The position numbers and the translations under genes were made by a program. The notes under the pieces are model-generated. The model ran no database searches and was not told where the DNA came from. It worked only from the letters and a program-made list of their open reading frames with translations. A stretch of 64,000 bases of DNA. It comes from an uncultured Lachnospiraceae bacterium. Lineage in GTDB: Bacteria; Bacillota; Clostridia; Lachnospirales; Lachnospiraceae. Position 1 is the first letter of the stretch, and every line of letters starts with the position of its first letter. Location of the stretch: contig CAKRJP010000006.1 in assembly GCA_934351835.1 (NCBI GenBank), positions 1 through 64,000 of the forward strand. The letters run 5' to 3'. This document shows, one piece after another, positions 1-6,163 of the stretch.

Positions 1-407
1 AGAGCTGAACGAACACCACGTGTACGTGCGATTGAATCATTATGTCCGATATCACCAATTGCTAATACATATCCGATGACTCCATCACCATTTCTGTCAA
101 TCTTGTCTGCATTTGCTTTGATGTAATCTACTACCATCTCTCCCTGCAGCTCAGCACCCTGATTTGCATCGAAACCTACATAGTAAGTATCGTCATTGAA
201 GTTTAATGCTTCCTGATCAAGTTCTCCTGTTGAACTGTTAGATGGCTGACGGTTGAACCAGCAAAGCGGTTTGTCCTTATTTGCTACTGCACTTGCTGAA
301 GTAGAATCAGATGAGCTTGAACTTGAGCTTGAACCAGATCCCCCACATCCTGCTAATGATAATGCAAGCGTTGCTGCCATCATAGCTGCTAAAACTTTTC
401 TTTTCAT
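1..407 (-). CDS. Galactose/glucose ABC transporter substrate-binding lipoprotein, 5' part (MglB-like)
   Basis: The gene runs off the left edge; about 135 codons are visible. The start at 407 has the site CGGAGGAAAA just upstream. Residues 1-21 form a lipoprotein signal ending in LSLAGC (Cys21), followed by a Ser-rich linker to about residue 40. From residue 45 the protein matches E. coli galactose/glucose-binding protein, but from the middle of that protein: WFNRQPS aligns with the FFNKEPS sugar-contact loop (Asn91 there), DRNGDGVI matches the EF-hand-like calcium loop, and GDIGHND..ART keeps the His, Asp and Arg that contact the hexose. The first roughly 85 residues of the usual fold are absent at this end (see findings). 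It should bind hexose outside the membrane for an MglA/MglC-type transporter encoded to the left. Confidence 0.85.
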   Translation of the reverse strand, partial: MKRKVLAAMMAATLALSLAGCGGSGSSSSSSSSDSTSASAVANKDKPLCWFNRQPSNSSTGELDQEALNFNDDTYYVGFDANQGAELQGEMVVDYIKANADKIDRNGDGVIGYVLAIGDIGHNDSIARTRGVRSA

Positions 408-618
408 TTCTTTTCCTCCGTTTTTGTTTAATTTGCTTTGTTTTTCGTCCGTTTCAACGATTAATTTAAGTATAATGACAACAGCGAAAAGAAAACATAG
501 AATATTTTGGGATTTATTATTAAATTTTTGTGATGTGACATGAAAATTTTATAGATTTTGACCATGGTATCTGAAGAAATTCGCATAAGCACGATTTCTG
601 CATGACGGCTTATTGCAC

Positions 619-652
619 AAAAAAGCCGAAGGTTTTCATACCCTCGGCTTTT
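619..652 (-). terminator. Rho-independent terminator downstream of the recT remnant
   Basis: An AAAAGCCGA-GG arm at 621-632 pairs with CC-TCGGCTTTT at 642-652. Read on the minus strand the hairpin is followed by TTTTTT. It lies beyond the end of the recT remnant and upstream of the sugar-binding lipoprotein gene. Confidence 0.75.
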
Positions 653-689
653 ATCTTATAAAGGTTCATACCATCCGTCGAATTCTCCA

Positions 690-905
690 TCACCATTCAG
701 CTGAATCATTCAATTCAGATAATGCCATTCTTGTAAATCGCTCCGGTGAAATTACTTTTGGTAATGCTTTCTTAATCTTCGGTCCCATGGCTTTAATCAG
801 ATCTGCAATGCTCATAGATTTCTTTAACTTACTGCCCTCAACCTTTGTATTTTCTGCCTTCTTGGCTAATTCCTGTTTTGCCTCTTCCACTTTTCCTGTA
901 GTCAT
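690..905 (-). pseudogene. Truncated RecT-type single-strand annealing protein (N-terminal remnant)
   Basis: The 71-codon frame starts at 905, where AAGGAG sits 8 bases upstream; an earlier in-frame start at 923 overlaps that site and is unlikely. Residues 30-65 (SIADLIKAMGPKIKKAL, ..PERFTRMAL) match the N-terminus of RecT-family phage annealing proteins, which are normally about 270-300 residues. The frame then stops at 690 after NDSAEW. Immediately downstream another frame reads NGDGEFDGWYEPL and stops, which looks like the tail of a different protein joined by a deletion. RecT normally pairs with a YqaJ exonuclease, and a YqaJ remnant lies upstream at 1640-2190. The product is too short to be an annealase. 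Confidence 0.75.
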
Positions 906-975
906 ATAAATTTCTCCTTCCAAAAACGTAAAAAGAGATGAATCTTTCGACTCATCTCTTGATACTTACACTATT

Positions 976-1311
976 CTATTCTTCGTCATCTTCTACTTCT
1001 GAAATTCCCCATAGGATTCTCATGTAATCTTGCTTTTCATTTAACACTCTGATTATCAAAACTTTTTCATCTGCAATACGGTAAAATACATAATTCTTCT
1101 GTCCAAATATATATCTATAATCCGTATCTACATCAATAATAGATTTTAGTTCTACTCCTTTATATGGAAAAACTTCTAATCTTTCAATTGATGCCATTAT
1201 TTTTCGCAATGTTTTTTCTGCCAGTTTTTCACTGTCAAATTTTTCAACAATAGAAGCTCTTATCTTTTGTAAATCTTCTAATGCCCTAGGCGAATATTTT
1301 ACTTTCATCAT
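976..1311 (-). CDS. RelE/ParE-family toxin of a type II toxin-antitoxin pair
   Basis: A 111-residue protein of the ParE/RelE fold: N-terminal KVKYSPRALEDLQKIRASI, a middle hydrophobic/Arg segment (DYRYIFGQKNYVFYRI) and a C-terminal IIRVLNEKQDYMRIL strand, in the usual order and at the usual length. Members act as mRNA interferases (RelE) or gyrase poisons (ParE); the sequence alone does not decide which, although the C-terminal pattern is ParE-like. The start overlaps the antitoxin stop by 4 bases (ATGA), so the two are translationally coupled. A second ATG lies one codon downstream. It sits inside a decayed phage-like segment, where such modules often persist. Confidence 0.85.
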   Translation of the reverse strand: MMKVKYSPRALEDLQKIRASIVEKFDSEKLAEKTLRKIMASIERLEVFPYKGVELKSIIDVDTDYRYIFGQKNYVFYRIADEKVLIIRVLNEKQDYMRILWGISEVEDDEE

Positions 1312-1556
1312 TTTAACCCCAGAGACTTTTCTACTTCTTCAGCAGACAGCCAACCTTCCTCTCTTGCCGAGCGTTCGCCTTCTTCTAACGCCGACATAAG
1401 TGCCAATGTTGCTTTCATTTTATCATAATCCTTCATATCAAGAATCACATACTCACCACGACCATTTTTGGTTAAGAATACTGGTGAACCTTCGCTAGTT
1501 TCTTTCAATACTTCTGTATAATTTCTCAAATCGGAAATTGGCTTAATATTTGGCAT
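1308..1556 (-). CDS. Phd/YefM-family antitoxin
   Basis: An 82-residue protein beginning MPNIKPISDLRNYTEVL, the hallmark N-terminus of Phd/YefM antitoxins, followed by SPVFLTKNGRGEYVILDMKDYDKM, which forms the DNA-binding and dimer core. The C-terminal part (EEGERSAREEGWLSAEEVEKSLGL) should wrap the toxin. A GTG at 1565 is possible but only 2 bases from AAAGGA; the ATG at 1556 is 10 bases from it and fits the family start. It lies first in the operon, directly upstream of and overlapping the toxin gene, and is preceded by a clear promoter and palindrome, as expected for an autorepressing antitoxin. Confidence 0.88.
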   Translation of the reverse strand: MPNIKPISDLRNYTEVLKETSEGSPVFLTKNGRGEYVILDMKDYDKMKATLALMSALEEGERSAREEGWLSAEEVEKSLGLK

Positions 1557-1582
1557 ACCTGACACATCCTTTCTTTTTTCTT

Positions 1583-1632
1583 AGTATACCAACTTCCTTT
1601 CTATTTTACAACAAAATTAACACGTTAATTTT
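1583..1632 (-). promoter_or_regulatory. Toxin-antitoxin promoter with adjacent palindromic operator
   Basis: On the minus strand the -35 TTGTAA (1606-1611) and -10 TATACT (1583-1588) are separated by 17 bases. Directly upstream of the -35 is a perfect inverted repeat, AAAATTAAC (1613-1621) and GTTAATTTT (1624-1632) around a 2-base centre. This is the usual arrangement for Phd/YefM autoregulation; that use is inferred. Confidence 0.75.
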
Positions 1633-1639
1633 ACAGCGT

Positions 1640-2190
1640 TTACGTTGCTTTCACATATAATCTTCGTATCTGTGTTTTCTTTTTGTACTTCTCATAGATC
1701 TCCAGTGCCTCTTCTTTCAACCGTTTGGTATCCAGTTCATTTTTACTTACTGGTTTCCATGACACCCGAAAGCTCTCATTTTCTGCCTGTTCTGCATTTC
1801 CCATATACAGCTTTACTTCTTGCCTTCATCACGCTCTAATCGTTAAAACTTAAACTCTCTTCCATAAATCAGGACAGCTATATACCAGGCGTCTGCAAAC
1901 ATAAATGGATTTTCTTCGTCATAAAACATTGCATTGGCTCTCCGTACCTTCTTCCCGGTTGCCTCCATAAATCTTCTGGCAACGTAATCTTCAAACTCTC
2001 TACCCTGACGCATGGCTTCGTTATCTATTTCTTCTACCTCGTCAGATATCTTATCCTGATACACCTGTATGGCGGTTCGATAAGGATTCAACCCGCATAC
2101 AGCTCCGGCCTCTGAACCACCAATACCATTTTTCCGATATTTCAGCCATTCTTTTTTATCCATTCCTATCGTTGATACTAATTTTTTCAT
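1640..2190 (-). pseudogene. YqaJ-family viral recombinase/exonuclease, decayed
   Basis: The start at 2190 has GGAGGG upstream. The N-terminal part (WLKYRKNGIGGSEAGAV, CGLNPYRTAIQVYQDK, FEDYVARRF) is a clear YqaJ/lambda-exonuclease start. After NPFMFADA the sequence jumps to WYIAVLIYGREFKF, so roughly 40-50 residues holding the catalytic E-x-K strand are missing, and a stop follows. Beyond the stop RLERDE is still readable, then another deletion, then a further in-phase stretch ending SWKPVSKNELDTKRLKEE and RRLYVKAT with its natural stop at 1640-1642, which is the family C-terminus. The gene has therefore lost its active site by at least two deletions and cannot be a nuclease. It belongs with the recT remnant. 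Confidence 0.8.
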
Positions 2191-2200
2191 GCTAACCCTC

Positions 2201-2470
2201 CTACGCAATCTTTGGAATCTTGCTCTCCATAATATCCTCAATGATTTTTCCAAGCTCTGTTTCCTGAGAATCCGGTGCCTTCATCCATTCGTCATATACA
2301 AATGACAAAAGACCGGAAATCTGCATACAGTTCTGTAACTGTTCCGTTTCCAGTCTCTTGCACCTCTCTATTAGCAGTTCATAAATACGGATCATACAAT
2401 CTATCTGATAAGCAGACGCATAGATCTGTCCTTTATTCAACTGCATCTGTAAAGGCAAACGCCTCTTCAT
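2201..2470 (-). CDS. Small hypothetical protein of the decayed phage-like segment
   Basis: A frame of up to 89 codons just upstream of the YqaJ remnant. I do not recognise a family. The credible part is from about residue 14 (QIYASAYQIDCMIRIYELL) to the end (GKIIEDIMESKIPKIA): mostly helical and charged, without membrane segments. The first dozen residues overlap, in another frame, the end of the DUF932 fragment at 2433-2560, so the true start is uncertain and the 5' end may be a deletion joint. Small proteins of unknown role between DUF932 and YqaJ genes are common in clostridial prophages and integrative elements. It may be a remnant. Confidence 0.4.
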   Translation of the reverse strand: MKRRLPLQMQLNKGQIYASAYQIDCMIRIYELLIERCKRLETEQLQNCMQISGLLSFVYDEWMKAPDSQETELGKIIEDIMESKIPKIA

Positions 2471-2560
2471 TCTGGATCACCTTGTAACGATCTGTAACAA
2501 CACCCAGTACCTTCCGGTCAATATCTCTTACATTTGCCTTATAAGATTCAATGCCGATCT
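2433..2560 (-). pseudogene. Fragment of a DUF932 phage/plasmid-like protein
   Basis: In the frame closing at 2433-2435 the sequence reads IESYKANVRDIDRKVLGVV, TDRYKVIQNEEAFAFTDA and then a premature stop. This is the conserved central block of DUF932 (TIGR03299) phage/plasmid-like proteins, normally 300 residues or more. Neither the N-terminal nor the C-terminal part is present. The upstream end runs into the MobC-like gene in another frame, so a deletion fused the two. Confidence 0.65.
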
Positions 2561-2776
2561 TTCCTCCACGTTCTCTTGAAGTAATGTAATATCTTCACTA
2601 ATAGATTCTATACACTCACGAAACTCCGGTGAATATATAATATTATTGGGGTTTCTTAAAACCTTACGTCTGATATATTCACTCTTGGATATACCTATTC
2701 GTTCTGCTTCTTTTTGAATATAGTCATATTCATCTTCCGTGTATTTTACAGGTACTAATTTTTTTCTCTTTGCCAT
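2528..2776 (-). CDS. MobC-like relaxosome accessory protein, C-terminally replaced
   Basis: An 82-residue frame with AAGGAG 8 bases before the ATG at 2776. Residues 1-45 (KKLVPVKYTEDEYDYIQKEA, GISKSEYIRRKVL) look like the ribbon-helix-helix of MobC/MbeC mobilisation proteins, which bind near oriT and help the relaxase. The last 20 or so residues (ENVEERSALNLIRQM) are encoded within the DUF932 fragment in another phase, so the natural C-terminus was lost. No relaxase or integrase is visible. A long inverted repeat lies just upstream at 2805-2860. A generic Arc-like repressor is an alternative reading. Confidence 0.5.
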   Translation of the reverse strand: MAKRKKLVPVKYTEDEYDYIQKEAERIGISKSEYIRRKVLRNPNNIIYSPEFRECIESISEDITLLQENVEERSALNLIRQM

Positions 2777-2804
2777 GTCTTTTTCTCCTTTTCAGCATTT
2801 GACC

Positions 2805-2860
2805 AGAATAGCAAAAGTAATACCGAGCATTATTTATCATTCGGATTACTTTACTATTCT
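2805..2860. repeat. Long imperfect inverted repeat upstream of the MobC-like gene
   Basis: Left arm from 2805 (AGAATAGCAAAAGTAATACC..) and right arm to 2860 (..GGATTACTTTACTATTCT) pair over about 22 positions with two single-base bulges and a short A/T loop. There is no T-run typical of a terminator. Its place directly upstream of a MobC-like gene recalls a transfer origin, but this is inference. Confidence 0.5.
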
Positions 2861-2922
2861 TATTTAACTGTTAGTACCATTATCAAGTAATAAAAGCACT
2901 ATTTTGAATGTCAGAAAATGCG

Positions 2923-2944
2923 AAGTCGGGCAAAAGTCGGGCAA
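2923..2944. repeat. Perfect tandem 11-base repeat before the queT promoter
   Basis: AAGTCGGGCAA occurs twice head to tail at 2923-2933 and 2934-2944. The unit equals one helical turn and ends four bases before the queT -35 element. It could be a regulator binding site or an attachment-site remnant of the neighbouring decayed element. Confidence 0.6.
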
Positions 2945-2947
2945 TCC

Positions 2948-2976
2948 TTGATTTTTCCTATTTTTCATGCTATACT
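2948..2976 (+). promoter_or_regulatory. queT promoter
   Basis: -35 TTGATT (2948-2953), 17 bases, -10 TATACT (2971-2976) with an extended TG at the proper place (TGCTATACT). Transcription should start near 2983, giving a leader of about 125 bases. Confidence 0.8.
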
Positions 2977-2982
2977 ATCACC

Positions 2983-3106
2983 CGTTACAAAGCCCATAAA
3001 AACAAGGTCGTACAGGGCTAACCGCCGCTTTCCGGCGTTAAATGAAGATCCGCTACGGCGCGTGTGTTCGTGACCTTCCACACGTAAAACAAAACTAAAG
3101 GAGATT
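2983..3106 (+). ncRNA. Structured queT leader, probable preQ1 riboswitch
   Basis: The leader has a hairpin CGCCG/CGGCG (3023-3037), a stem CGTGTG (3061-3066)/CACACG (3079-3084), and a loop segment GACCTT (3072-3077) complementary to AAGGTC (3004-3009), forming a pseudoknot outside the hairpin. The ribosome site AAAGGAGA follows at about 3098. preQ1 riboswitches of classes II and III are pseudoknots found upstream of queT genes. The exact class is not settled by eye; class III seems the better fit because of the long-range pseudoknot. Confidence 0.55.
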
Positions 3107-3110
3107 AAAA

Positions 3111-3599
3111 ATGAAGAACAAAAACATCACTTTCATGACACAGGCAGCCATGATCGCTGCTATCTACGTGGTGCTCACTTATGTATTTGCACCGTTTTCT
3201 TTTGGAGAGGTTCAGATTCGAATCTCGGAGGCCCTTACCATACTTCCTATATTTACACCGGCTGCTGTTCCGGGTTTACTGGTTGGTTGTCTGATCGGTA
3301 ACATCCTCGGAGGTGCCATTTTACCGGATATTATTTTCGGAAGCATCGCAACATTGATCGGTGCAGTGTGTACCTATAAACTTCGTAATACGAAACCTTG
3401 GATTGCAGCATTGCCTCCGATCATCTCAAATGCGATCATCGTTCCGTTTGTACTTCGTTTCGGATATGGCGTGACACTTCCAATTCCGCTCATGATGTGC
3501 ACAGTCGGAATCGGCGAGATCGTATCCTGTGAAGTTTTAGGATTGATATTGTATTATGCATTAAAGAAATATTCCAGAAATGTTTTCGCAATGCAATAG
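3111..3599 (+). CDS. queT: QueT family queuosine-precursor (preQ1) transporter, S component
   Basis: A 162-residue membrane protein with about five hydrophobic helices. The pattern FMTQAAMIAAIYVVLTYVFAP, then FGEVQIRISEALTILP and AAVPGLLVGCLIGNI, is characteristic of the QueT family (COG4708), a substrate-binding component of energy-coupling factor transporters that imports preQ1 for queuosine in tRNA. The start has AAAGGAGA 6 bases upstream. It is a single-gene unit with its own promoter, structured leader and terminator. The ECF ATPases and the T protein are expected elsewhere. It is the first clearly chromosomal gene to the right of the decayed element. Confidence 0.9.
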   Translation: MKNKNITFMTQAAMIAAIYVVLTYVFAPFSFGEVQIRISEALTILPIFTPAAVPGLLVGCLIGNILGGAILPDIIFGSIATLIGAVCTYKLRNTKPWIAALPPIISNAIIVPFVLRFGYGVTLPIPLMMCTVGIGEIVSCEVLGLILYYALKKYSRNVFAMQ

Positions 3600-3611
3600 T
3601 CCGTGCAAAGT

Positions 3612-3656
3612 AAAAGATAGCAGAAATGAATCTTCTCATTCCTGCTATCTTTTTTA
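3612..3656 (+). terminator. Terminator after queT, probably bidirectional
   Basis: AAGATAGCAG (3614-3623) pairs with CTGCTATCTT (3642-3651), with an inner AATGA/TCATT extension, followed by TTTTT. The gene on the other strand also ends here, at 3654, so the hairpin may serve both. Confidence 0.85.
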
Positions 3657-6143
3657 TTTCTGAAAGCCTACATACGTATGTCCGCTTCCTTTTGTCTTTT
3701 CATTTAATTCATCATACGTTAATTCCGCAGTCTCTCCACTGGAAACATCCATGTATGTGACGTCACTGTCTGTATATCCCATCAATATCACTGAACTGTT
3801 GGAATCCAGCATTGCCACTACCGGATTGCCCTGATTAATAACGTACAACAGCTCCTCCGCCGTACATCCTGTCAGATCCAGGCATTTTTTATTGTTCATC
3901 GCACTGATTGCATCCACCGGTGCTTCGCCGCTTTTCAAACGATTTCTTAAGTCCTTCAAATTCCCGGCATTACTGTCAATGCTATACGCCAGATCACGAT
4001 TTCCCCGCTCCCAGACATATTGCTGGTCCGCACTCACAACCACTCCACTGTATTTATCTGCCTGAACGATCGCAGTTCCTGCTTTGTCATAGATTCCTTT
4101 CAGCGTTCCATATGCGTACACATAATATTTATCACCGGAAACCTCATCATCAAATGAAACCGTCACCGGATTCTCGAATAATACCTGTTTCGGATTCAAC
4201 ACCTTAGGGTTCTTATCCGCAATACCATCATTATAAGTCAGGCGGATCTGAGTTTCTTTCAGATCTGTAACATATGATTCCAGGCTTATATTACTTTCTT
4301 TTTTCTCTTCATTATTCGTAATATAATCCGGCGAGGAAGATACATAGGTATCTCCATTCTTTGTTGCGCGGGCAAGCGTAATCATATTACCTTCAAATGT
4401 TGCATCCAATACATAAGAGCCATCCACCGAGTATGTCTTTACAATCTCACCGCTCTTACTCATGATCTCTACTTTATACATCGGTACAATGGACTCTCCC
4501 GATGCACTCTTTCCAATATCTGCAGTCTTTGCAACGCCATATACAAAATCTGTTTTTACAAATCCAAGTGGACGGATGCACTCATCTGATTCACATTTTG
4601 CCGTCTGCGTCTTCTCATTCGAAAGATCCATCACCGTAATCTCTGTTGCACTGTTCAGGTCACCATTTGCCTGATAAGCCACAAGACTGCTATCGGAAGA
4701 CACCACATACTGCCCGTCACTTAAATTTTCCACCAGTGCTTTCTTGTCATCAAATGTCACATTATAATCATATAACGCCCCATTAACCATCGCATACAGG
4801 GTATTTTCACCTATATTATAATAAACAAGTTTCCCCAGTTCCCGGTCCACATTCTCGTAAGATTTCTGGCTGGAAATAAATACGCGCTCATCCACCGAAT
4901 TCTTGGAAATGTCAAAATAATAAATTGCCACTCCGACTTCGCCTTCATGTTCTCCACGGTTCATATAACCATAAACCGCAAACGTTGTATTTCCGGTCTT
5001 ATCAATATCCAGAATCTTAATTTCATGCTTCGGATTCAGATTACGGATATCTGATTTTTCTGCATCGGCAAAGCTGAATACCTTCGACATTTCATCTGTC
5101 TTTTTGTTATAGGTCCACAGTTCATCTGCTGCCACAAACGACACAATCGTTCCGTTCTTATTCACCCGATACTGTACATCAGAAGAATTAATCCCAAGCA
5201 AAATTCCTTTTTCACTCAGTACCTGCTTCGTCGGATCAAATACCTGATCCATTACACGATCGTAATTTAACAGATAAGTTTCCTGCGAATCCGATGCATA
5301 CCGTACTCTGAAAAATTCTTTCACATTGTATCTATCGGTCTCATTCTCCTCACCTTTACAGTTCACCTGGTACTCAAGCTGCACAGAAGTATAGTTCTCG
5401 GTAATCTCTTTGACATTCCAGCGCATCCCGTTGGTCAGCTCCGGTTTTAATTTTCCCCAGGTCACCTGGTTATAACTGGAATTAATATTTACATGTTGGA
5501 ATGTGGAATCGTCACCATCTGCTCCTGTCTCAAGTGCTCCGCTGATGGTTCCATCATCATCTTTTGCCAGTGCACTCTCATGAAATTTGTTCGTATAATC
5601 CAGACATTTTAACACTCCGGTATCTTTCGCATCCCGGATTCTTGTATAGTAATAAACCAGACTTCCATCAGACTTCATCAGAGTAAGTTTCAGTACCCGT
5701 TCCTCACTCATCACATCTTCGGACGAATCATCAGAGTCATCACTTTTCCCGGAATCTGACTTCTCCAGATCCAGATCTACAGACTCTCCCGGTTTTTTCA
5801 CAACACCTTCTTTTAGCTGCTTTTTGCCATCCAGTGTGTATACCTGATAATCTAAACTCTTGATTTCATTTCCATAATCAGAAATGTTCACCGTCAGCTT
5901 GTCATTAGTCACCGGTGTGATGGTATCTCTCATGGAAGTAATCTCCATCTCTTCCACATACCCCGGCAATACATTCAAATTATATCCATTATAAGCAAAT
6001 GACACCTGTGGCAGCGTTGCAGAACTCATATCCGCCGTCATACTGTCATTCCCCTTATTTGTCAGAAAACTGAACACCGCCACGGCAACCACAAAAATCA
6101 CCGCCAGCACGCCGCCTTCTATCAAACGTTTCTTAATCTTCAT
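3654..6143 (-). CDS. Large membrane-anchored extracytoplasmic protein with degenerate C39-like domain
   Basis: An 829-residue protein. One transmembrane helix (about 10-27) anchors a long outside region. Residues 40-640 contain many short beta-rich, propeller-like stretches (for example GYMNRGEHEGEVGVAIYYFD) with no family I can name. The last 85 residues (DLTGCTAEELLYVINQGNPVV, then VILMGYTDSDVTYMDVSSGE) match the second half of C39-like peptidases of the YvpB type. However, the N-terminal catalytic-Cys part is missing and the position of the active-site His is Ser, so it is probably a binding or scaffold domain. GGGG precedes the start. It is likely co-transcribed after the methyltransferase gene, 20 bases upstream. 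Confidence 0.6.
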   Translation of the reverse strand: MKIKKRLIEGGVLAVIFVVAVAVFSFLTNKGNDSMTADMSSATLPQVSFAYNGYNLNVLPGYVEEMEITSMRDTITPVTNDKLTVNISDYGNEIKSLDYQVYTLDGKKQLKEGVVKKPGESVDLDLEKSDSGKSDDSDDSSEDVMSEERVLKLTLMKSDGSLVYYYTRIRDAKDTGVLKCLDYTNKFHESALAKDDDGTISGALETGADGDDSTFQHVNINSSYNQVTWGKLKPELTNGMRWNVKEITENYTSVQLEYQVNCKGEENETDRYNVKEFFRVRYASDSQETYLLNYDRVMDQVFDPTKQVLSEKGILLGINSSDVQYRVNKNGTIVSFVAADELWTYNKKTDEMSKVFSFADAEKSDIRNLNPKHEIKILDIDKTGNTTFAVYGYMNRGEHEGEVGVAIYYFDISKNSVDERVFISSQKSYENVDRELGKLVYYNIGENTLYAMVNGALYDYNVTFDDKKALVENLSDGQYVVSSDSSLVAYQANGDLNSATEITVMDLSNEKTQTAKCESDECIRPLGFVKTDFVYGVAKTADIGKSASGESIVPMYKVEIMSKSGEIVKTYSVDGSYVLDATFEGNMITLARATKNGDTYVSSSPDYITNNEEKKESNISLESYVTDLKETQIRLTYNDGIADKNPKVLNPKQVLFENPVTVSFDDEVSGDKYYVYAYGTLKGIYDKAGTAIVQADKYSGVVVSADQQYVWERGNRDLAYSIDSNAGNLKDLRNRLKSGEAPVDAISAMNNKKCLDLTGCTAEELLYVINQGNPVVAMLDSNSSVILMGYTDSDVTYMDVSSGETAELTYDELNEKTKGSGHTYVGFQK

Positions 6144-6163
6144 CTATACATCCCCTTCTTAGA

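Noticed and set aside
1645..1839. Plus-strand open frame of 64 codons
   Set aside because: It is the antisense of the YqaJ C-terminal remnant; no ribosome site, and its content is low-complexity.
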